Positions 5,987 through 15,045 of a DNA stretch of 38,543 nucleotides are shown here, piece by piece. Made by a program: the position numbers and the translations under genes. The stretch is taken from the IMG/VR virus record IMGVR_UViG_3300030012_002985, positions 1-38,543 of that record; one strand, 5' to 3'. Within the stretch, counting starts at the first letter, position 1. Every line of letters begins with the position of its first letter. The notes beneath the pieces are model-generated. The model saw nothing but the letters and a program-made list of their open reading frames with translations, was not told where the DNA came from and ran no database searches. Origin of the DNA: a virus.

Positions 5987-6127
5987 ATGCCGAAAGTAGG
6001 AAAAAAGAAATTCCCTTATACAAAAAAGGGTAAGCAAGATGCTAAAAAATATGCTAAAAAAACTGGTAAGAAAATGACAAAGAAGAAATCTTCCAAAAAA
6101 AGCATGAAAAAGAGATATGGCAAGTAA
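5987..6127 (+). CDS. 46-residue lysine-rich protein
   Basis: The protein starts MPKVGKKKFPYTKKGKQD and ends SMKKRYGK; nearly half of it is Lys or Arg. The ATG follows the previous stop by one base and the 3' end overlaps the next gene by 11 bases, so translation is coupled. The MPKVGKKxFPYTxKG start is one I recognise from other marine phages. Probably DNA or RNA binding; role unknown. Confidence 0.7.
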   Translation: MPKVGKKKFPYTKKGKQDAKKYAKKTGKKMTKKKSSKKSMKKRYGK

Positions 6128-6512
6128 AACTGCTACAAAAAGAGACCCAAAAAAATGGGCTAGAGCTAAAGCCAAAGCTAAAGCGAAGATGGGCGGTAAA
6201 CACTCAGCTAGAGCCATGCAACTTGCAGTTAAGTATTATAAACAAATGGGTGGTACATATTCTGGTAAGAAATCATCTAGCAATAGTTTAAAAAAATGGG
6301 GTAAACAAAAATGGGGATATGTAACAAAAGGCGATGAGAAAAAGCCAAAAGCTAAACGCGGTAGATATTTACCAGAGTCTGTAAGAAAAAGTTTATCTGC
6401 GTCTGAAAAAGCCTCAACAAACAGAGCAAAAAGAAAAGCTAGCGCAAGTGGAAAGCCAGAAGCTAAGTATAGTAGAAGGATAAGAAGGAAAGTTCGCAGA
6501 GCTACCCGATGA
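6117..6512 (+). CDS. Basic protein, DUF5872-like
   Basis: A 131-residue protein with pI far above neutral. Signature stretches are RDPKKWARAKAKAKAK, SARAMQLAVKYYKQMGG, WGKQKWGYVTKGD and GRYLPESVRKSLSASEKA, which I recognise as a family shared by marine phages and large eukaryotic viruses. The C-terminus is an Arg-rich tail. Overlaps the genes on both sides (11 and 4 bases). Likely a DNA-associated, possibly packaged, protein; the exact role is unknown. Confidence 0.7.
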   Translation: MASKTATKRDPKKWARAKAKAKAKMGGKHSARAMQLAVKYYKQMGGTYSGKKSSSNSLKKWGKQKWGYVTKGDEKKPKAKRGRYLPESVRKSLSASEKASTNRAKRKASASGKPEAKYSRRIRRKVRRATR

Positions 6513-7321
6513 AAGTCAAATGCCGAGGTGTCGAATTTGATGTCTTAACAGTTGATGAAGCTAAGAAAAGAAAAATTACACCTGTAAATAACTGGAAAGA
6601 CGCAAAAGAAGGAGAATGGATACAGACATTTGATGATAAAATCGTTAAATGTACAGGAAGAAGAGAAGAAAACCCTTCTAACACTAAAAAGAAATATACT
6701 TTTATAAGAACAGGGTACGGAGAAAGAGGTACTCATAAAAAACATTACTACGCTCAAAAACAAAAAGACTACAGTAGGGATAGTTATTATTTTGGCAAAG
6801 AATTAGTTAAAGATGTTAAACCTACAGTTAAGCAAAGAACATTTGTTGATTTTTTATTTTTACATGGAATTACAAATAAACTAGGAATGTGGGATGCTGA
6901 GTCTATAATTTTAGCATACCAATCTGTTTATAAGGATAATAATCCAGACCAAGCCTTACGAAGAGGCTTAACAATACTAAAAAGAAAACATATAAGGGAA
7001 TATATTGCAATGAATATGAGAGATAAACTAAGTGCAATGGGTTTAGACGATGATTATGTAGCAACTAAGTACAAAGATATGATTGAAAATTCAGAAACAC
7101 CTCATGCAACCAAGTTAAACGCTTTAAATAGGGTAAGTGATATGCTAGGTCACATGGTAAAAGAGAAGAAAGAAGAGCATATAGAGGGTGTGTTCGCTCT
7201 TTCTGATGGAGATGTAAAAAAATTAGCATCTGTAAGACAAAAAATAGCAGAGACAACTTATGGCCCTAAAAAAAGAAGTAAAAACCAAAGGCTACACGAG
7301 TCAGCCTCGGTTAAAGAGTAA
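6509..7321 (+). CDS. terS: Terminase small subunit candidate
   Basis: A 270-residue protein overlapping the previous gene by 4 bases and standing two genes before the large terminase. The first 85 residues are strand-rich and charged. Residues 90-215 are helical, with a putative DNA-binding repeat (FVDFLFLHGITNKLGMWDAESIILAYQS) and ATKLNALNRVSDMLGHM, a common pattern near the end of small terminases. It would recognise the packaging site and hand DNA to TerL. The call rests on position and helix pattern. Confidence 0.65.
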   Translation: MKVKCRGVEFDVLTVDEAKKRKITPVNNWKDAKEGEWIQTFDDKIVKCTGRREENPSNTKKKYTFIRTGYGERGTHKKHYYAQKQKDYSRDSYYFGKELVKDVKPTVKQRTFVDFLFLHGITNKLGMWDAESIILAYQSVYKDNNPDQALRRGLTILKRKHIREYIAMNMRDKLSAMGLDDDYVATKYKDMIENSETPHATKLNALNRVSDMLGHMVKEKKEEHIEGVFALSDGDVKKLASVRQKIAETTYGPKKRSKNQRLHESASVKE

Positions 7322-7466
7322 AGAAGTAGATACTACTCAACCTGCGGTAATAAACATCAATGATGAAAATTATACCATTGATGGTTCTGTAGCTAAATAT
7401 ATTCTAAGTTTACTAGAGCAAATTGATATAATGGAATCAATGTTTGGAGATTATGGCGAAAGTTAA
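7260..7466 (+). CDS. Small protein between the terminase genes
   Basis: A 68-residue protein whose start lies 62 bases inside the end of the small-terminase gene and whose end overlaps TerL by 14 bases. The first 30 residues are basic and disordered; the last half (INDENYTIDGSVAKYILSLLEQIDIMESMFGD) is a likely short dimerising helix. No strong ribosome site is seen, so coupling to the upstream gene is likely. Function unknown. Confidence 0.6.
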   Translation: MALKKEVKTKGYTSQPRLKSKEVDTTQPAVININDENYTIDGSVAKYILSLLEQIDIMESMFGDYGES

Positions 7467-9120
7467 TAAAAATATTAAACACTTGTCTGATAAAGAAAGA
7501 TTGCAGATGCTAAAATCTATGTATTTAGATATTTTTACGTTTGCAGATGTGCTATTTGGTGATGCAGAAAATTCAATGCATTATCATTGTCGCTCCAAAT
7601 CGCCCGATTTTCATAGGGAAATTGCAAAAACCTTAATAGACATGCATGCTGGCGATAAACTAGCCGTAGTGGCCCCAAGAGACCACGCAAAATCAACATT
7701 TATCAACCTTATCTACCCTTTACACAGGATTTTATTTGGAGAAGAGCGTTTTTTACTACTTATTTCAGAATCTGAAATGCAATCTAAGTATAATTTAGAA
7801 GCTATAGGTAATGAAATAGAATTTAATCCTAAAATTAAATATTTTTTTGGAGATAGGCGTGGCCCGATTTGGGGTAAAGAAGAAAAAGAAATAATTGGCG
7901 GATATGATAAGAATGGAAAATCAAATGTTATGTGTAAATGCCTTATTCGTGGTACAGGTCAAAAAGTAAGAGGTTTAAAATATGGCGCATACAGGCCAAC
8001 TCTAACAATAATTGATGATGGAGAGGGTGAAGCAAATAGTACTACCCCTTCAGCTCGAGATAAATTTAGACGTTGGTTAAATGGTGCGGTAATTCCTGGG
8101 TCTGGTGACGCTAAACTTGTATTTATAGGTACTATAGTAGATACAGATTCATATCTTAATAGAATAGCTGGGCCATTAGCATATGATAAAAATGGTAAAT
8201 ATAAGGTCAAGGGTTGGAGGTCTTTGTTTTTTCAAGCTATTCCTCAAGATTTACCAAAAGGTAGATTTGGAACTTCTGGAAGTGAATTTTTAGATAAAAA
8301 AGGTAACGTAAAAGTTTTATGGCCAGAAAGAAGACCTTATGATTGGTTAATATCTGAAAGAGATAGATTACAATCAGAAGGAGATATAGGTTATTTTTAT
8401 CAAGAATATCAAAATATACCATTAGATGATAGTTTTAGAGTATTTAAAGAAAAAGATATGCGATATTGGGACGGTAGATATATGTATGAAGATGGTCAAA
8501 GTTTTATTTTAAGAACAGATGATGGTAGGAGAAATAAATTACCTGTAAACACATTTATGGGAGTTGACCCTGCATCTAGTGAAAATGTAAAAGCAGACTA
8601 TACAGTAGCTATGGTAATAGCTGTAGATAAAGAATATAATATTTACATATTAGATTATTTTAGGGGGCAAGTATCTCCAATGGATGGTGCTGATAAATTA
8701 TTTGAGCTAGCAGACCAATATCATCCAAAAGATATTAAGATTGAGGAAACTGGTCATGTTATGCTAGCAGATTATGTAAGAAGACATTCAAAAGAAACAG
8801 GAAGATTTTATAATATAAATACTAGAAAAGCTATCAAAGCAAAATATTACAGAATAAAACAAATGCAACCTTATTTTGCATCTCATGCAGTATTTTTAAA
8901 AGAAGAACATTCTGAGCTAGAATCAGAATTATTGAACTTTAAAGAACATGGAACGTTTAAGAAGGATACCCTTGATGCACTAAGATGGGCAATAGACGAT
9001 GTATGGGTTCCAAATGTAACTCAAAATGAATTAGGAGCTTGGATTGCTCCAGAACCAATCATGCAGGTTGATTGGGAAACAGGACAGATGTTTAATCCTT
9101 CTGATTTTGTTGAAGCTTAA
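7453..9120 (+). CDS. terL: Terminase large subunit
   Basis: A 555-residue motor. ATG 7453 is preceded by GGAG, better than an upstream in-frame TTG. The ATPase half shows Walker A VVAPRDHAKST (72-82) and Walker B TLTIIDDGEGE (183-193) with the catalytic acid. The C-terminal RNase H-like nuclease has GVDPASS with its metal-binding Asp near 371, IEETGH, and DTLDALRWAIDD near the end. It cuts concatemers and pumps DNA through the portal. Length is normal for the family. Confidence 0.92.
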   Translation: MAKVNKNIKHLSDKERLQMLKSMYLDIFTFADVLFGDAENSMHYHCRSKSPDFHREIAKTLIDMHAGDKLAVVAPRDHAKSTFINLIYPLHRILFGEERFLLLISESEMQSKYNLEAIGNEIEFNPKIKYFFGDRRGPIWGKEEKEIIGGYDKNGKSNVMCKCLIRGTGQKVRGLKYGAYRPTLTIIDDGEGEANSTTPSARDKFRRWLNGAVIPGSGDAKLVFIGTIVDTDSYLNRIAGPLAYDKNGKYKVKGWRSLFFQAIPQDLPKGRFGTSGSEFLDKKGNVKVLWPERRPYDWLISERDRLQSEGDIGYFYQEYQNIPLDDSFRVFKEKDMRYWDGRYMYEDGQSFILRTDDGRRNKLPVNTFMGVDPASSENVKADYTVAMVIAVDKEYNIYILDYFRGQVSPMDGADKLFELADQYHPKDIKIEETGHVMLADYVRRHSKETGRFYNINTRKAIKAKYYRIKQMQPYFASHAVFLKEEHSELESELLNFKEHGTFKKDTLDALRWAIDDVWVPNVTQNELGAWIAPEPIMQVDWETGQMFNPSDFVEA

Positions 9121-9500
9121 TGGGAAACTTTGATATTGATTTAGACTTTGGTAAAGTCTATGAAGAAAAGATAAGAGAACTTTTTGAAGGAGATGGCTCT
9201 ATAGAAGTCAAAACAGAAAGAGATATATGGGCTGATACAGGTAATGTTGCTATTGAAATAAAGTCTAGAGGTAAACCTTCTGGCATATCTACAACAGAAG
9301 CAAAATGGTGGATTCATAACTTTACTATAGAGGGAGATATGAAGTTTTCTATGATATTTAAAGTCGATAAACTTAGGAAAGCAATAAGGCATATGTATGC
9401 TAATGAACTTGCTAGCATAGTAAAAGGTGGAGATGATAATACAAGTGAGCTTGTTTTAGCGCCAATAAGTACATTAATTTTGTTAAATAAAAAATTTTGA
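9120..9500 (+). CDS. PD-(D/E)XK nuclease-like protein next to TerL
   Basis: A 126-residue protein starting on the last base of the TerL stop (TAATG). The core reads DTGNVAIEIKSRGKPSG (39-55) with E46-x-K48 preceded by acidic residues at 33-39, the shape of a PD-(D/E)XK site, and a Glu near the N-terminus (VYEEKI). AKWWIHNF follows. It resembles resolvase or restriction-type folds. A role in trimming DNA before or during packaging is inference from position. Confidence 0.55.
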   Translation: MGNFDIDLDFGKVYEEKIRELFEGDGSIEVKTERDIWADTGNVAIEIKSRGKPSGISTTEAKWWIHNFTIEGDMKFSMIFKVDKLRKAIRHMYANELASIVKGGDDNTSELVLAPISTLILLNKKF

Positions 9501-9537
9501 TTTATATATTATATATTGTATTATTAAATGAAGTTTT

Positions 9538-11550
9538 ATGATAAATCTAAATAAGCTTGAATTAAAAGAAATATCTGCTGAGCAAATTCGCTCAGAGTAT
9601 TTACATTACGAAAGTTCATCAAGTGAGTATCGTTATCAGATGGCTGAAGACCATGAATTTTTTCTTGGTTCTCAACTTACTAAAAATCAAAAAAATTATT
9701 TATTAAGTGTTGGACAGCCTCCAGAAGCAAATAATAAGATAAGACCAGCGGTTGAGCAAGTTTTAGCTAATATTGCATCTAGCGCTCCAGAATGGGATGT
9801 TCATTCTGTAGGAAAAACAGATAATGATGTTGCATTTGTATTCAATCAGTTACTAGATAAGATTTGGTATGATTCTGATGCTGACGTTCATTTTAGACAA
9901 ACTTGTAAAGATTTTATTGTAAAAGGCATAGCTTATATGTATATATACCCAGACTACCAAGGTGATGGTGGTCTCGGTACAATAAAAGTAAAAAGAATGC
10001 CACCAGAGTCAATATTTGTAGACCCAAATTCTACAATGCCAGATTTTTCTGATGCTAGCTCAATTATTTATTCTGATATTCATACAAAAGAGCATTTAAA
10101 AATATTATTTCCTCAGTATGCTAGCTTGATAGAGGATGCTCAAGAAGAAACAGATATAAATGAAAAATCAAGTGGCAAGTATAATAGAGACTTAAAAGAG
10201 ACAAGAGCTGATATATCTCAAGATGGTCAGCCTAAATGTAGAAAGTTCTGTTACTTTACAAAAGTAAGTATTCCTAAAGTCTTGATTTTAGACACAAATA
10301 CAGGAATGACTCAGAGCTATAATAAAAAGCAGTATAAAGAGCTTATAAAAGATAAACAATACGAAGAATTTTTAAAGCAAGGTATTATTACAGAGCAATT
10401 AACTTATGAAACAGGAATACGTGAAATATTTTCTGTTGGAGATACTATTCTATATGATGAGATTCTCCCAATATCTGAGTACCCCATTGCAGTTGCGTGC
10501 AATGAACATGCTGGTAGTCCGTATCCTAGCGGAGATGTAAGACATGCTAAAACACCTCAGAGAATGTTGAATAGAACTGAGGCTTTATTAATATCACATA
10601 CTAATGCTACAACAAATTTTAAATTAGTTTATGAAGATGGTGCTATTGACGCTAGCGAAATACAAAAATGGCATATACCAAATGCAATTATAAGAGCAAA
10701 TCCAGGTTCGCTAGCATCTGGTAAGATAAGAGAATTTGCACCACCTTCTGTTTCTTCTCAATTATATGTAGAAAAACAAAGATATGAAGTTGATATAGAA
10801 ACTGTATTCGGTGCTTATAAATTTTTACAAGGAAGTAGTCAAGGTGCGCCAGGAACTGTTGGGGAAGCTCAAATTATGGATGAGTCTTCTGCTAGAAAAC
10901 AAAATTGGAAAATATTACCAATATACGATATGCTTACAAGGTGCGCTAAAGTAATTACTGAGTGGATGCCTATGGTATATGATACTCAAAGAACATTAAG
11001 AATTATAAATCCTGTTGGAGATGAATCTGAAATAACGCTGAATATGCCAGTTATAGACGATAAAACTGGTGCAGTTGTAAAGATGTATGATATGCAAACT
11101 GCTAGATTTGATGTAAGAGTTGTAGTTGGCTCTACTAGGTCAAAGTCTCCAATGGCAGAACTACAAAAAGATTTAACATTATTAAGTGCTGGTATATATG
11201 ACAGAACTCAAGTTATTATGAACTTGAAAGGTGATATAAACAAAGCTAGCTTAATGCAAAGACAAAGTGAAATATTACAGTTACAAAGTCAGCTAGCTCA
11301 AGCACAAGAAGAATTAAAACGTATGAAGGGAGACCTTCAGACGAGAGAGCGCGAAGTCTTTCATGCTAATATGCGTGCAGAAATTAGTGAAGCTACAAAA
11401 CCTGTTTCACAGGCTGTTAGCAAAATTAAATCTAATGCTAAGCTGGAAGAAGCTCGACAAAGGGACAAAACTCGCATGGTCGGTGAGCAACTAGGTTCCC
11501 TTTCAAACTCGGTTAACTCAGAAACAGAAGCTCCGCTAGCAAGCGGATAA
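9538..11550 (+). CDS. Portal protein, P22-like
   Basis: A 670-residue protein. The N-terminal part (YRYQMAEDHEFFLGSQ, IRPAVEQVLANIASSAPEW) and the central wing (RMPPESIFVDPNS) match the P22-type portals of podoviruses. Near 440 is SSQGAPGTVGEAQIMDESSA, and the C-terminal 100 residues form a long coiled coil, as in barrel-bearing portals. Twelve copies would form the DNA channel docked by TerL. A 37-base AT-rich gap precedes it. Confidence 0.85.
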   Translation: MINLNKLELKEISAEQIRSEYLHYESSSSEYRYQMAEDHEFFLGSQLTKNQKNYLLSVGQPPEANNKIRPAVEQVLANIASSAPEWDVHSVGKTDNDVAFVFNQLLDKIWYDSDADVHFRQTCKDFIVKGIAYMYIYPDYQGDGGLGTIKVKRMPPESIFVDPNSTMPDFSDASSIIYSDIHTKEHLKILFPQYASLIEDAQEETDINEKSSGKYNRDLKETRADISQDGQPKCRKFCYFTKVSIPKVLILDTNTGMTQSYNKKQYKELIKDKQYEEFLKQGIITEQLTYETGIREIFSVGDTILYDEILPISEYPIAVACNEHAGSPYPSGDVRHAKTPQRMLNRTEALLISHTNATTNFKLVYEDGAIDASEIQKWHIPNAIIRANPGSLASGKIREFAPPSVSSQLYVEKQRYEVDIETVFGAYKFLQGSSQGAPGTVGEAQIMDESSARKQNWKILPIYDMLTRCAKVITEWMPMVYDTQRTLRIINPVGDESEITLNMPVIDDKTGAVVKMYDMQTARFDVRVVVGSTRSKSPMAELQKDLTLLSAGIYDRTQVIMNLKGDINKASLMQRQSEILQLQSQLAQAQEELKRMKGDLQTREREVFHANMRAEISEATKPVSQAVSKIKSNAKLEEARQRDKTRMVGEQLGSLSNSVNSETEAPLASG

Positions 11551-11573
11551 CTTCAAAAAAAAGGAGCATCGTA

Positions 11574-12458
11574 ATGGCAAATGAAGACCAGAATAGTCGC
11601 AATGAAGAAAAAAAGAATGAAGATAACCTAATGGCTGAATTACAACAGTTTAATGAAGGCTCTTCTCCAGAAGTTGAAGATGTACAAGAATCAACTGAAG
11701 AAATTCAAGAACTTCAAAGTGATGAGAATAGTGATAAAGAACCTGAGAATGAATCACAGGTTGAGCAATGGCTAATCGATAATAAGTTCAAAAATGATGA
11801 GGAAGGCGTACAGAAACTAGCTGACGCTTACAAACAACTCCAATCAAAGTCCGATAAAGAACGGAATGAATGGAATAGTAAACAGGAGAAGTTTGAAAAG
11901 CTAGAACAGTTAGATAATTTTCTAGCAGATAATCCAGAAGTTGTTAAAAAACTGTCAGAGGCAGTTGGAGAAAAACAAAAGGAATATTCTGGGCCACCTC
12001 AAAAGCCCGAGGACTATGACATTCTCGATGAATCCGTTGATAACTCTAGCTCTGCCAAGTGGAGAAAAGCACATGATGAATGGCTTATCAAACAAGGTGC
12101 ATTTCAAGCCATGCAAGAGGTTGAAAAATTAAAAGCTGAACTTTCACAGTCTCAAGCTTTTGACGCTGAAACCGCAGAGTTACAGAAAATGGGGTTAAGT
12201 GATACAGAAATTGTTGAATATAGACAATTTATGGCTGACCCAAATAATGTAACTCAGGAGAACTTGGTTCAAATATGGAAATCTTTATCAAATGGGAATA
12301 ATCCTACTCAAGAAGTAGTTAAAGCTGAAGAGCCTAAAAAGAAGGTAAAGCAAACGAGCCCCGCTTCTGTAACAGGACAAGCTCCAAAAGCTATACAGCC
12401 AGAGGAGAAAGCTATTGACAACTTTTGGAATGGGATTATGAAATACAATCGTAAATAA
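11574..12458 (+). CDS. Scaffolding protein candidate
   Basis: A 294-residue, very acidic, coiled-coil protein between portal and capsid genes, the classical position for scaffold. It starts MANEDQNSRNEEKKNED after AAAGGAGC. The C-terminal 50 residues turn basic (KKKVKQTSPASV) and end with a short helix, as scaffolds do where they bind coat protein. No protease is seen nearby. Confidence 0.75.
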   Translation: MANEDQNSRNEEKKNEDNLMAELQQFNEGSSPEVEDVQESTEEIQELQSDENSDKEPENESQVEQWLIDNKFKNDEEGVQKLADAYKQLQSKSDKERNEWNSKQEKFEKLEQLDNFLADNPEVVKKLSEAVGEKQKEYSGPPQKPEDYDILDESVDNSSSAKWRKAHDEWLIKQGAFQAMQEVEKLKAELSQSQAFDAETAELQKMGLSDTEIVEYRQFMADPNNVTQENLVQIWKSLSNGNNPTQEVVKAEEPKKKVKQTSPASVTGQAPKAIQPEEKAIDNFWNGIMKYNRK

Positions 12459-12459
12459 T

Positions 12460-12484
12460 ATTGCAATCCAAGTTGGATTGTAAT
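12460..12484 (+). other. Hairpin before the capsid gene
   Basis: An 11-bp stem with one G-U pair closes a 3-nt loop (centre CAATCCA-AGT-TGGATTG) immediately after the scaffold stop codon. No U-tract follows. It stands just ahead of the capsid ribosome site (AAAAAAGGAGATG), so an mRNA-protecting or processing role is more likely than termination. Confidence 0.55.
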
Positions 12485-12506
12485 GTAACAAAAAAGGAGA
12501 TGCCTT

Positions 12507-13946
12507 ATGGCAAATACGACTTACGGTAGTGGAACAGCGTTACAATTCTCAAGTGGCGAGCAAAGACAAGTCCTTGAGTTAGGTGATAAAATCCATTATT
12601 ACAATCCAGATGTCACTCCCATTTTCTCTCTGTTCGGAATGAGTTCTAATCCGACTCCTGTTCCAATCTTTGAGTGGATGGAAGATGAATATATGATAAA
12701 AAAATCTGTTGTTGTTGATGTTGATACTTCTGGGTCTCAGCTTCTAAATTCAACAGAAACTGCAGTAAACGACACAGGCTGTATTATCACATTAAACAGA
12801 CAAGCTCAAATGGAAGCATTTGAAGTTGGTGGTGTTTATGATATAGCAGTTAGCGGTGGAATGAGTTCTAGTAGTGGTGCAACTCAAGTAATGATAATCG
12901 CTACTGGAGATGCATGTTCTGCTTCTTCTGATGATGATAGAAATATCCAGTTTATTGGAGGTGATGGTTCAGATGCTTCTAATTTTGTATATGATGAAGT
13001 AGCATCAAGTAGTGACCTTTTAGCTCATGATGGCGCAACTGCTGGAACAGTTTCTTTTACTTATGTTGGTAATGCTGGTGTATTCGATGGTACTTATGCA
13101 AAACCTGGACATTCAGTAGCACAAGCATCATTAACTGATGATGATTCTGCTCCTATTCAAGCTGGTTCTAATGGCTATGCAGAAGGTAGTGCTGTAGCAA
13201 ATGAATCACGTAAAAAAGTTCGTAGGTTGAAAAACTGTACGCAAATTTTTCGTGAGCCATACACCATTACTAATACTGCTAAAGTAGCTGAGCATTATGG
13301 TGGTTCTGAGTTAGCAAGACTTCAAGCTAGAAAACTTGCTAAAATTAAAGGAGATATTGAGTGGGCTATTTTAACTAATGGCGCTTTATCTCTTGATGAC
13401 AGTTCTGAAAATCCAAAGAGAAAATTCCAAGGAATTGGACTTGGCTCTAATGATGGCTTTATTAAGTCAAACAATGGATTTAGTAATGAAGACTTGCAGT
13501 TAAGCTATAGTACTGGCGGTTTAAGTAACTTTGATTCTGTTGTAGAATCTATTTTCGGTGATATGGTTGCTGGAAGTATGAGTAAAACTGTATTCGCATC
13601 AAACAAGTGGATGGTTAAACTTGTTGGTATGCTTAGAGATGCAGATACTGGTTTTTATGATAGTGGTGAAAGTGCAAAAGCTGGTTTAAGAGTTCGCTCT
13701 TATATTGGCCCTGTAGGTGAGTTAAACTTTGTTCCTCATCCATTCCTAAAAGGAGCATACGAAGACTATGCTATAGCAATAGATGAAGCTAACTTTGATG
13801 TAAGACCTTTAAATGGTCGTGACATGCAGTTACGCTCTGATATTGTAAAAGATGGTCGCGATGGTCAAACTGATGAATGGTTGATGGAAGTTGGCGTTGA
13901 GGCTCGTAATGAGCAATGTCACGCTGTAATGAAGTTAACTTCTTAA
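12507..13946 (+). CDS. Major capsid protein, SU10-like
   Basis: A 479-residue protein with a strong ribosome site. The start (MANTTYGSGTALQFSSGEQ), DVTPIFSLFG near 35 and ELARLQARKLAKIKGDIEW near 270 match the SU10/DUF5309-type HK97-fold coat proteins. Residues about 90-230 are Gly/Ser/Asp-rich and probably form an inserted surface domain. It ends AVMKLTS. Flanking hairpins suggest that its message is set apart for high expression. Confidence 0.85.
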   Translation: MANTTYGSGTALQFSSGEQRQVLELGDKIHYYNPDVTPIFSLFGMSSNPTPVPIFEWMEDEYMIKKSVVVDVDTSGSQLLNSTETAVNDTGCIITLNRQAQMEAFEVGGVYDIAVSGGMSSSSGATQVMIIATGDACSASSDDDRNIQFIGGDGSDASNFVYDEVASSSDLLAHDGATAGTVSFTYVGNAGVFDGTYAKPGHSVAQASLTDDDSAPIQAGSNGYAEGSAVANESRKKVRRLKNCTQIFREPYTITNTAKVAEHYGGSELARLQARKLAKIKGDIEWAILTNGALSLDDSSENPKRKFQGIGLGSNDGFIKSNNGFSNEDLQLSYSTGGLSNFDSVVESIFGDMVAGSMSKTVFASNKWMVKLVGMLRDADTGFYDSGESAKAGLRVRSYIGPVGELNFVPHPFLKGAYEDYAIAIDEANFDVRPLNGRDMQLRSDIVKDGRDGQTDEWLMEVGVEARNEQCHAVMKLTS

Positions 13947-13958
13947 TCAGTAAGGATA

Positions 13959-13986
13959 TACTAGGGGCATTAATTTGCCCCTAGTA
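13959..13986 (+). terminator. Strong hairpin after the capsid gene
   Basis: An 11-bp stem (TACTAGGGGCA with TGCCCCTAGTA) closes the 6-nt loop TTAATT. It lies 13 bases after the capsid stop. No U-run follows, so it may only weaken or process transcripts. The GGGGCA/TGCCCC core recurs in the hairpin at 33808. Confidence 0.6.
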
Positions 13987-13994
13987 CCACTATT

Positions 13995-14135
13995 ATGCAT
14001 ACAACATACGGAACTAATTCAACAAAATTTTCTAATGGAAGTTCACGTTTGAAAACAACTTTGTCTAAAAAAACTTCTAAAATAAGAAAAAAATATAATA
14101 AGAGAAAAAAATATGCGCTATCAAGAAGCTTATGA
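13995..14135 (+). CDS. Possible 46-residue basic peptide
   Basis: An open frame from ATG 13995, MHTTYGTNSTKFSNGSSRL to KKYALSRSL, overlapping the next gene by 23 bases. It is Lys/Arg-rich at the C-terminus. There is no ribosome site in front of it because the capsid hairpin occupies that place, which is why I hold it as doubtful. Confidence 0.3.
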   Translation: MHTTYGTNSTKFSNGSSRLKTTLSKKTSKIRKKYNKRKKYALSRSL

Positions 14136-15045
14136 GATAATAGATATTGGCATTGTTTCTAATGGTATAGAGATACCTATAACTGAAACTTTAAAAACAA
14201 TATATTTTGATAAAGCAGTAGAGCAAATTGCTATGCGCTCTGTTCTTAAAAAGAATATCGAAGAATTTACAACAAGTGGAAAAGAATATATTTTTAATAA
14301 TGAAGATTATTCTGGTCAAGTTTATAAAGTAGAACTAGATAATAAAGATGTTCCTTTTGTAGATGAAGCGTCTGTTATATCTGGTATATCAGATGATAAT
14401 ATTTCTCATATAGGATATTTTTTAAAAACAGATAATTCTAGAACAGGAATTATAACTAATGTCACTCAAAGTGCTAGCGCTGTTATTACAAGCACAGCAC
14501 ATGGATTAACAACTAATGATTATATTATTATAAGTGAAGTTAAAGGAGCTACAGAAGCAGTTACAGGAAATGACATAATAAATGGAAGGTCTAATGTTGG
14601 AGTTATTCCTAGTGATGACCAATTTACTTTAAATCCAGCAAAAGATACTACTAACGGAACAAATGCACATGCATATATAAGTGGAGGAATATGGGAGCTA
14701 GATAATAAAAAAATACATCTTACTAAAACGCCAAGTGCAGGTAAAACATTAAAAGTTTATTATTATTCAAAGCCTTTAAAAAAAGATAGTGTTAGAAGTA
14801 GGATAGATTTACCAGACCAGCTAATACCTGTAGCAATACATGAAACACTTGGTCATTTTTTAAATTTAGCTGGAAACTTGCAATTAGGTACTGGACAAAT
14901 GGGTTTAGCAAAAAAAATTGAGAAAGATTATATAGAAACATCAAGAGCAAAAGAACCAATGCCCCACTTAATGCCTAATCCAATGCAGGTATTTGTTACA
15001 GATAGAAATGGTTCTCCAGAAAACACAACAGGAGCAGATAACTAA
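14113..15045 (+). CDS. Head-tail connector protein with FCCH-like insert
   Basis: A 310-residue protein between capsid and adaptor genes. A helical N-terminus is followed by a strand-rich segment. Residues about 113-185 (GIITNVTQSASAVITSTAH, GLTTNDYIIISEVKGAT) resemble the E1-FCCH-type beta domain often inserted in phage structural proteins. A C-terminal helical part (LIPVAIHETLGHFLNLAG) probably contacts the ring. Exact position in the virion is inferred from gene order. Confidence 0.55.
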   Translation: MRYQEAYEIIDIGIVSNGIEIPITETLKTIYFDKAVEQIAMRSVLKKNIEEFTTSGKEYIFNNEDYSGQVYKVELDNKDVPFVDEASVISGISDDNISHIGYFLKTDNSRTGIITNVTQSASAVITSTAHGLTTNDYIIISEVKGATEAVTGNDIINGRSNVGVIPSDDQFTLNPAKDTTNGTNAHAYISGGIWELDNKKIHLTKTPSAGKTLKVYYYSKPLKKDSVRSRIDLPDQLIPVAIHETLGHFLNLAGNLQLGTGQMGLAKKIEKDYIETSRAKEPMPHLMPNPMQVFVTDRNGSPENTTGADN

